Below, one piece after another: positions 58,343-64,000 of a stretch of DNA of 64,000 nucleotides. The DNA lies in the NCBI GenBank assembly GCA_026645575.1, contig JAPKMW010000047.1, forward strand, positions 1 to 64,000, given 5' to 3'. The DNA is from Caldilineaceae bacterium. GTDB lineage: Bacteria; Chloroflexota; Anaerolineae; Caldilineales; Caldilineaceae. Position 1 is the stretch's first letter. Each line of letters opens with the position of its first letter. A model generated the notes under the pieces. It did no database searches, had not been told where the DNA came from, and saw nothing but the letters and a program-made list of their open reading frames with translations. A program made the translations under genes and the position numbers.

Positions 58343-61300
58343 CTACGCAGTGGCGGGGGGCGCTAGGGGTGTTGACATAGGTGTCGGCCACTCGGCTGGA
58401 CTGCTGGTCGGTTCAGGGGTCTCCGTGTATGCACTGGTATCAGAAGTGCTGGTCGGTTCGGGGGTCTCCGTTGGGTAATCGTCATAGATATAGACTGGGC
58501 TATCGGCGCTGCTGTTACCAAAGCCGGTGTAATCGACATTCGGTTCATCACCTGCATCGGGGATGAGGTAGAGACACTGTTGATCGCTTGGTCGGGCCAG
58601 CAACCAGGGGTGGGTGGCGAAGGTCGTCTGCCATTTGGTTTCATTGGGCGCCAGGATACCATAACTGATGCGTTGGCCGTTGGGGCCAATTGCCAGCAAC
58701 TCGACCGACTCACTACTGTCATTCTGTACCCGTAACGTCAGCGGCATCCGGCTACGGGCTGGGCGCACCAGCGGCTCGACCTCACAACGGGTAGCGCCGG
58801 CCATGACAAACGAGAGGGTCATTTTGCCGCCGGCAATGGCGCTGGCGTTATCGCCTGTGTAACCGGTGACAGTCAGGGTGTAGATACCGGTTCCCAAGGA
58901 AAGGGCACTCGGCATTGGGGCCGCAAGCGAACTACTCTCTGGTTCAGGGGTGCTATAGGCCATTGTGCGGTCAAGCAACCGGTAAGGCGCTTCATTTTGT
59001 ACTTGGGTGATCACGGCGCTGCCGGCCAGGGCAAATTGTACACTTTCCACCGCGCCCACCAAATCGGCGCGCACATTGATATTGGCGCCACCCAGCACAT
59101 CCAAGTTGACAACGGCGCCATCATAGAGCGGCTGAATGTCCGTGCCGGTGTTGTCGTCTACCAACGCCAGGCTGCCAATAGCGGAGACACAACTGCTGCT
59201 GCCGCTGCTTTGTGCTGCTTCATTGTTGTTCCAATTGACGCTATTCCAGCTTACACTATTCCAACTCACACTGTTCCAGCTCACACTATTCCAACTCACG
59301 CTGTTCCAACTGACACTATTCCAACTGACGCTACCCCAAAGGGTGGTATCGTCCACGCTTTCCCAGAGCAGTTGACTGGCAGTCAACCCGGTGTTGGCGC
59401 TTGCGGTCGTGGTTCCCTGTACAGCGCCGGCTAGATTGAGATAGCCGGCCCCAGCGGCGCAGCTTTCCGGCGCTTGGAAGGGGCGCGCCGTTGCCAATAA
59501 ACGATATTTTACCTGATCAGGTGTCAACTGCGGTTCATCTTCCAACAACACAGCCACCGCGCCAGCAGCCACCGCCGCCGCCATCGAGGTCCCGGACATT
59601 TTGAAATAGGTGCTGTTGTTGGGTGCGACCACCTTCTTCTGCGGGAAGGCGGCCAGGAGATTACTGTCATCGCTAGCGAGCAGGCTTACAATGTTGGCGC
59701 CAGGGGCCACTAGATCCGGCTTCAAGAAGCCATCGGCCGTCATGCCATAGGCGGAGAAGGTCGAAAGCGTGTCGTCGTCAGTGGTGACGGTGCCTTTGTC
59801 ATCAGCCGAACCGATGGTCAGCACAAAGGGATCGTTGGCCGGCGGGTAGAGATGTTGCTTGCCGCCATTACCGGCGGAGACGACTACCACAATGTTGTTA
59901 AACCAAAGCACCTCCAACGCAGCATTGAGGGCGCTGTGGTGATAGGATTCAGGCACGCGGCTATTGAGCGACAAGTTGATGACGCGAATATCGTAGTCAG
60001 CGCGATGGTCATAAACCCACTGCAAGCCCTTGATCACATCGGATGTGTTGCCGTGACCGTGGTCATTCATCACCCGCACGTCGATCAGTTGCGCTTCCGG
60101 CGCCACGCCCAAGTAGACGCCATTAGAATGTTGACCCAAGCCGGCCATCGCGCCGGCGACATGGGTGCCATGACCATAGTAGTCATCGGGCAACATGGTG
60201 TCATTGACAAAATTGACGCGCGTGATCACCCGGCTGACCTCGACATAATCATTCAAATCCCGGTGGTTAGCAATCCCACTGTCCACCACGGCTACGGTCA
60301 CACCTTGCCCGCGCAGGTAGGGCGCCTGATTCCACAACTGGTCAGCGCCGATGGTTTTGACATAAGTGCTGGCGACTTTGTCCAGATCGATACAATGCCA
60401 GGTACACTCATCATTGCTGGCGCGGCTCTGGTCGGCGATTCGTGCTGACTTATTGGACAGCTCGCTGGCGTCCGTTTCATTGGTGATCAAAGGCAAGTAA
60501 AGCGCTCTCGCCGCCTGCAATGAGTGCCCCGGCAGTGGCGTAGCGACAACCGCCACATAGTCGAGATAGAATTTCGCCGTTGCGCTCAACGTTGGCGCTG
60601 TCGAAAAGCGCACCAGTGTTGTGGCGGAACGGTAGGTGGTCAGATCGTAGGTGGCGGTTTGAATGGCGGCGTCGGTGACAGGGCCACCCAAGCGCGCAAC
60701 TTCCTGCCAGCTTGTGCCGCCATCGCTGGAAAGCTCAAGACGAATAAAGTCAGCCGCCGTAAAGTCTTTGCGACGGTAGCTGATGGTTAGTTGGGCGTCA
60801 GCCGCGGAGCCGAGATCGATCTGCCGGGCAATCCCTTTGTCCGCACCTTGTAGACGCAACCCTTGCAAGGCGCCGCCCCAGAAGGGGGTCACGGCCACAT
60901 CACCTAAGGCGGGGCCGTCAGCTTCACCGATTTCTTGCCAGGGGCCGGCCCAGGCGTAACCGCCATTGCTACCATTGTAGGCAACGGCAGTAAAGTCATC
61001 CGCAGCGGCCAGCGTGGTTTCATTCATCGTCATCACCGGAGCGTCCAGCGCCACATAACGTACTGCTGATGAAGCGGCAAGTGTCAGCAAGGCATGGGCC
61101 GGCAGGTGAGCGGAAAAGCTATTGATCAAGGGAAAGTGAGCCGTTACACGACCGCCAATCGCTGTAAGCAACGTTTCGGCGTCAGGTTGTTGGTTCTGTT
61201 TTTGTACAATAACAGCCACAACCGCATCCGGCTCGGTTGCCGCCAGTTTGGCCAGAAATGGTTGCACTTTGTCGGTCATGGTTTGCGTGCGATAGAAGGC

Positions 61301-61417
61301 CGGTAATGCGGTGGGCAGGAACAGCGCCACCCCTAGCAATAAGAGAAAAAATCGCAACGGTTTTGCCAATCTTTGCATCATAAAAAATAACCAGCTTTCG
61401 AGATAGGTATGGGCCAT
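58343..61417 (-). CDS. Secreted subtilisin-like serine protease with WNSVS repeats
   Basis: 1,024 residues. A hydrophobic signal region (~18-40) is followed by an inhibitor-I9-like propeptide, an immune-activating-type jelly-roll insert (~150-300), then the S8 domain. The S8 triad is Asp in TVAVVDSGIANHRDL, His in YYGHGTHVAGAMAGLG and Ser in KMSGTSMAAAVAAG. After it comes a WNSVS pentapeptide array (7-8 copies), beta-rich domains, and a Pro/Thr/Glu-rich tail (TETPEPTSTSDTS). YLPLITNE near residue 300 is a Chloroflexota-style segment. It is a paralogue of the next gene upstream. The start is the first ATG, without a strong ribosome-binding site. Confidence 0.88.
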   Translation of the reverse strand: MAHTYLESWLFFMMQRLAKPLRFFLLLLGVALFLPTALPAFYRTQTMTDKVQPFLAKLAATEPDAVVAVIVQKQNQQPDAETLLTAIGGRVTAHFPLINSFSAHLPAHALLTLAASSAVRYVALDAPVMTMNETTLAAADDFTAVAYNGSNGGYAWAGPWQEIGEADGPALGDVAVTPFWGGALQGLRLQGADKGIARQIDLGSAADAQLTISYRRKDFTAADFIRLELSSDGGTSWQEVARLGGPVTDAAIQTATYDLTTYRSATTLVRFSTAPTLSATAKFYLDYVAVVATPLPGHSLQAARALYLPLITNETDASELSNKSARIADQSRASNDECTWHCIDLDKVASTYVKTIGADQLWNQAPYLRGQGVTVAVVDSGIANHRDLNDYVEVSRVITRVNFVNDTMLPDDYYGHGTHVAGAMAGLGQHSNGVYLGVAPEAQLIDVRVMNDHGHGNTSDVIKGLQWVYDHRADYDIRVINLSLNSRVPESYHHSALNAALEVLWFNNIVVVVSAGNGGKQHLYPPANDPFVLTIGSADDKGTVTTDDDTLSTFSAYGMTADGFLKPDLVAPGANIVSLLASDDSNLLAAFPQKKVVAPNNSTYFKMSGTSMAAAVAAGAVAVLLEDEPQLTPDQVKYRLLATARPFQAPESCAAGAGYLNLAGAVQGTTTASANTGLTASQLLWESVDDTTLWGSVSWNSVSWNSVSWNSVSWNSVSWNSVSWNSVNWNNNEAAQSSGSSSCVSAIGSLALVDDNTGTDIQPLYDGAVVNLDVLGGANINVRADLVGAVESVQFALAGSAVITQVQNEAPYRLLDRTMAYSTPEPESSSLAAPMPSALSLGTGIYTLTVTGYTGDNASAIAGGKMTLSFVMAGATRCEVEPLVRPARSRMPLTLRVQNDSSESVELLAIGPNGQRISYGILAPNETKWQTTFATHPWLLARPSDQQCLYLIPDAGDEPNVDYTGFGNSSADSPVYIYDDYPTETPEPTSTSDTSAYTETPEPTSSPAEWPTPMSTPLAPPATA
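59229..59340. repeat. 15-bp tandem repeats encoding WNSVS
   Basis: Seven to eight nearly identical 15-bp units (CTATTCCAACTGACA type on the plus strand) inside the first subtilase gene. Confidence 0.9.
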
Positions 61418-61573
61418 TAGGCGTAGATGGCAATGCCAAGCATAACATGCACCTCTGGTAAAATCCGTTACAAAAGCGTTACATGGAGGCGGTGTAAGGA
61501 AAGATCAATTATTTGTCGCAGCAACGGATTGTAAAGCGGTATGCTGTGCTGCTACGGTGTATGTCACTAAAAT

Positions 61574-61607
61574 AATAGGCCAGACGCCACGTAACGTCTG
61601 GCCTATT
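61574..61607 (-). terminator. Intrinsic terminator after the second subtilase gene
   Basis: AATAGGCCAGACG 61574-61586 pairs with CGTCTGGCCTATT 61595-61607 (13-bp stem, 8-base loop); on the minus strand ATTTTAGTG follows. Lies 36 bases after the stop. Confidence 0.85.
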
Positions 61608-61642
61608 GCTTTATTGACACAATTGCGTGAAGCCTCAAGTTA

Positions 61643-64000
61643 TTAGTTTGTAGCTTGTAACACCCAATGCTGATAGGCCGCGCCATAGTAGGGCCACTGA
61701 ACAATATTAGTACCATCGCTGGCACTACCATTCCAGACCTTTAACGTCTGACCACTGTGAACGGCAATCAACTTATAGACATCGCCGTTAACAAATTCAA
61801 TGCGCCATTTTTGATTAGCAGCACCAGTGCAACTGTTTTGCTGCACATTGGCGCCATTGAAGGTGCTGGTATTCGCCACTTCCATACATTTGTTGCTATG
61901 CAAGGCTTTTAGGGTATAAGCGCCATCAGTGGTTGGGGTAATTATCCAGGTTTGGTTGGCGCCGCCATGACAGCTCCACTGTAAGATATTCACTTGGTTC
62001 GCCGTACTGCTGTTGTTCACATCAGCACATTTATTGCTATGAACCGCTTTCAACACATACCGACCATTGATGGTTGTCGAATTGCTGGCCCGTGGATAAC
62101 TGACATCGGGATCATCACCAGCATTGGGTACTAGGTAGAGACACGCATTATCAGAATCGCGAGCAATGATCCAGGGATGGGTATCGAAAGTGGCCTGCAC
62201 TTTAGTCCGTCCTGGTGCAATCACGCCGTAACTTTGACGCACCCCACTGGCGTTAATGAAAAATAATTCAAGTTGTTCGTTGCTATTATTGCGCACCTGG
62301 AAGGTAACCGGTTTGGTACTCTGCTTCGGACGCACAATATTCGCCACATTACAGCGGTTGGCGCCAGCAATGACAAATTCAATATCGATGGCGCCGCCAG
62401 TTGAACCGGTGGCATTGGTGGCCGTATACGACTGCGCTTTGAGACGGTAGCTCCCTGCGCCGAGGGTATACGGTGCGTAATTCCCGTTTGTATCGCCAAC
62501 CAACGCATAGGGCACGGTGTTTTCGATCTTGGTAGTTGTACTGCTGCCGGTGAGGTCAAATTTCACACTCGACACTGTCCCAATAACGTCAGCGCGCACG
62601 GTCAGGTTGGTTGTCCCGATGGCGTCAAGGTTGACCACAGCACCGTGATAAAGCGGCTGAATATCCTGGTCAGTATCGGCATTCACCAACGTTAATCCGG
62701 CAATGGCCGACCCGCAACTACCGCTGCTGAGGCCACCATCGGTATCGCCGCTGTTCCAACTCACACTGTTCCAGTTGGTGCTGTTCCAACTGACGCTATT
62801 CCAACTGACACTATTCCAACTGACACTATTCCAACTGACACTATTCCAACTGACGCTGTTCCAACTCACACTGCCCCAGGTGATCGGTTCTGTGCCGCTC
62901 CACAAGCGCTGGCTAGCGGCAATGCCGGTGTTGGCGCTTTGGGTTGTTGTGCTGTTGATGGCGGCATAGAGATCCAGATAACCGGCGCCGGCGGCGCAGC
63001 TCTCTGGGCCAGTAAAGGGGCGTGCAGTGGCGCGCAACCGATACTTCACTTGATCAGGCGTTAGTGACGAGTTACCCTCCAAGAGGACAGCCACGGCGCC
63101 GGCGACAACAGCCGAAGCCATTGAGGTGCCGGACATTTTGAAATAGCGGCTATTATTCGGTGCGATCACAGCGTTGTTGGGATTGGCCACAACCAGATTA
63201 CTGTCATCGCTGGCTAAAACACTGATGATATTGCTGCCAGGGGCCACTAAATCCGGTTTTAAGAAACCATCGGCAGTCATGCCATAGGCCGAAAAGGGCG
63301 ACAGGGTGTCATCGGTGATGCTCACCGTCCCTTTGTCATCGACCGCACCAACGGTAATCACGAAGGGATCGTTGGCCGGGGGAAAGAGGCGTTGTTTACC
63401 GCCATTGCCCGCGGAAACCACCACTACAATCTTATTAAACCAAAGCACTTCCAGCGCGGCATTGAGCGCACTTTTGTTGTACGATTCAGGGATACGGCTA
63501 TTGAGTGATAGATTAACAACTTTGATGTTGTGGGCAGAGCGATTGTTGTAGATCCATTGCAGACCCTCCACCACATTGGACGTATTGCCATGCCCCCGGT
63601 CATTCATCACCCGTACATCGATCAATCTGGCTTCCAGCGCCACCCCCAGATAGACGCCGCCGGAATTTTGCCCCAACCCGGCAATGGCGCCGGCAATATG
63701 GGTGCCGTGACCGTAGTAATCGTCGGGCGTAGCAGCGCCAGGGACGAAATTGACCCGTTGCACCACACGGCTGGAGCTATAGTAATCGTTCAAGTCAGGG
63801 TGATCGGCAATACCGCTATCGACAATCGCTACGCCAACACCCCAGCCGCGCAGATAGGGGCCGACATTCCAGATTTGATCGGCACGAATTGCTTTGATAT
63901 AGTTGCTGTTCACTTTGGTCAGATCGACACAATGCGAATAGCCGCAGGTATTTCTAGCATTATTGTCAGCGCGCGCCAACCATTCGGTCTTTGACCAGCG
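61643..64000 (-). CDS. Subtilisin-like serine protease with C-terminal ricin-type lectin domain (5' end beyond window)
   Basis: At least 785 codons; the frame is still open at the window edge, so the signal peptide and propeptide lie outside. Triad: Asp in GVAIVDSGIADHPDL, His in YYGHGTHIAGAIAGLG, Ser in KMSGTSMASAVVAG. A WNSVS array (8-9 copies), beta domains as in the paralogue, then a ricin B-like trefoil of three repeats (GRYVLKAVHSNKCADVNN, AYTLKALHSNKCMEVANT, VYKLIAVHSGQTLKVWNG) with QxW motifs, which would bind carbohydrate. It differs from its neighbour mainly in this C-terminal lectin. Secreted; probably targets polysaccharide- or glycoprotein-rich material. Confidence 0.9.
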   Translation of the reverse strand, partial: RWSKTEWLARADNNARNTCGYSHCVDLTKVNSNYIKAIRADQIWNVGPYLRGWGVGVAIVDSGIADHPDLNDYYSSSRVVQRVNFVPGAATPDDYYGHGTHIAGAIAGLGQNSGGVYLGVALEARLIDVRVMNDRGHGNTSNVVEGLQWIYNNRSAHNIKVVNLSLNSRIPESYNKSALNAALEVLWFNKIVVVVSAGNGGKQRLFPPANDPFVITVGAVDDKGTVSITDDTLSPFSAYGMTADGFLKPDLVAPGSNIISVLASDDSNLVVANPNNAVIAPNNSRYFKMSGTSMASAVVAGAVAVLLEGNSSLTPDQVKYRLRATARPFTGPESCAAGAGYLDLYAAINSTTTQSANTGIAASQRLWSGTEPITWGSVSWNSVSWNSVSWNSVSWNSVSWNSVSWNSTNWNSVSWNSGDTDGGLSSGSCGSAIAGLTLVNADTDQDIQPLYHGAVVNLDAIGTTNLTVRADVIGTVSSVKFDLTGSSTTTKIENTVPYALVGDTNGNYAPYTLGAGSYRLKAQSYTATNATGSTGGAIDIEFVIAGANRCNVANIVRPKQSTKPVTFQVRNNSNEQLELFFINASGVRQSYGVIAPGRTKVQATFDTHPWIIARDSDNACLYLVPNAGDDPDVSYPRASNSTTINGRYVLKAVHSNKCADVNNSSTANQVNILQWSCHGGANQTWIITPTTDGAYTLKALHSNKCMEVANTSTFNGANVQQNSCTGAANQKWRIEFVNGDVYKLIAVHSGQTLKVWNGSASDGTNIVQWPYYGAAYQHWVLQATN
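62748..62880. repeat. 15-bp tandem repeats encoding WNSVS (second subtilase)
   Basis: Eight to nine 15-bp units, the same repeat as 59229-59340, with one WNSTN variant. Confidence 0.9.

Overview
The window is a 64 kb piece of a GC-rich bacterial chromosome with no rRNA, tRNA, CRISPR array or intact insertion sequence that I could recognise. Gene content points to Chloroflexota (an Anaerolineae/Caldilineae-like lineage). The hints are secreted proteins carrying or ending in YLPLI/YLPIIVR-type segments, subtilases with WNSVS pentapeptide arrays, a mono-haem 'planctomycete-type' cytochrome lipoprotein, a deazaflavin (F420)-type oxidoreductase, a menaquinone pathway, and abundant extragenic palindromes. 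This assignment is an inference from gene style, not from a marker search.

Layout. 0.4-5.9 kb (+): an MFS transporter, a block of three ~153-bp repeats, a GNAT domain fused to a cyclic-nucleotide-binding (CNB) domain, and an NTE-type patatin phospholipase with two CNB domains. 5.9-9.7 kb (-): a type ISP restriction-modification gene broken into two reading frames, with a DUF433/DUF5615 toxin-antitoxin-like pair sitting exactly between the halves. 9.8-11.5 kb (-): a PfkB sugar kinase fused to GNAT. 11.8-21.5 kb (+): a translation/RNA operon nusA-ylxR-infB-rbfA-nrnA-truB-ribF, with a clear sigma70 promoter and elaborately folded leaders before nusA and infB. 21.7-23.8 kb (+): a cytochrome/beta-propeller lipoprotein. 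23.8-29.1 kb (-): relA/spoT, then miaA-yraN-rnhB and rplS.

29.5-35.7 kb: a coiled-coil nuclease-like protein, an aldo/keto reductase, a Fur-family regulator, a DDN-like oxidoreductase, a polysaccharide deacetylase, and a coupled methyltransferase/DegT aminotransferase pair. 35.7-38.9 kb (-): a sugar ABC importer (binding protein plus two permeases, no ATPase). 39.2-46.3 kb (-): an Rpn-like nuclease, an epimerase/cyclase pair, and a MoxR-DUF58-DUF4129 operon with a remnant of a C39-type peptidase upstream. 46.5-52.7 kb (-): menaquinone genes tetR-menF-menD and menB, with a HicB/VapC module between menD and menB. 53-64 kb (-): cell-surface and secreted proteins: a thrombospondin-type-3 repeat protein, a propeller-like membrane protein, a copper-amine-oxidase-like lipoprotein and two paralogous subtilases, the last cut by the window end.

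The most unusual features are: (1) the ISP enzyme split by a toxin-antitoxin-like cassette; (2) the structured nusA leader, with three nested perfect stems behind a terminator-like hairpin; (3) a large family of long, near-perfect intergenic hairpins (stems up to 26 bp) that share end motifs (GTAACTA.../...TAGTTAC) or core motifs (GTCCGTGAC, TGAGCTTGTCGAA) but differ in stem sequence; and (4) adjacent CNB-fused effector genes. Everything here was read by eye; no database search or folding program was run.
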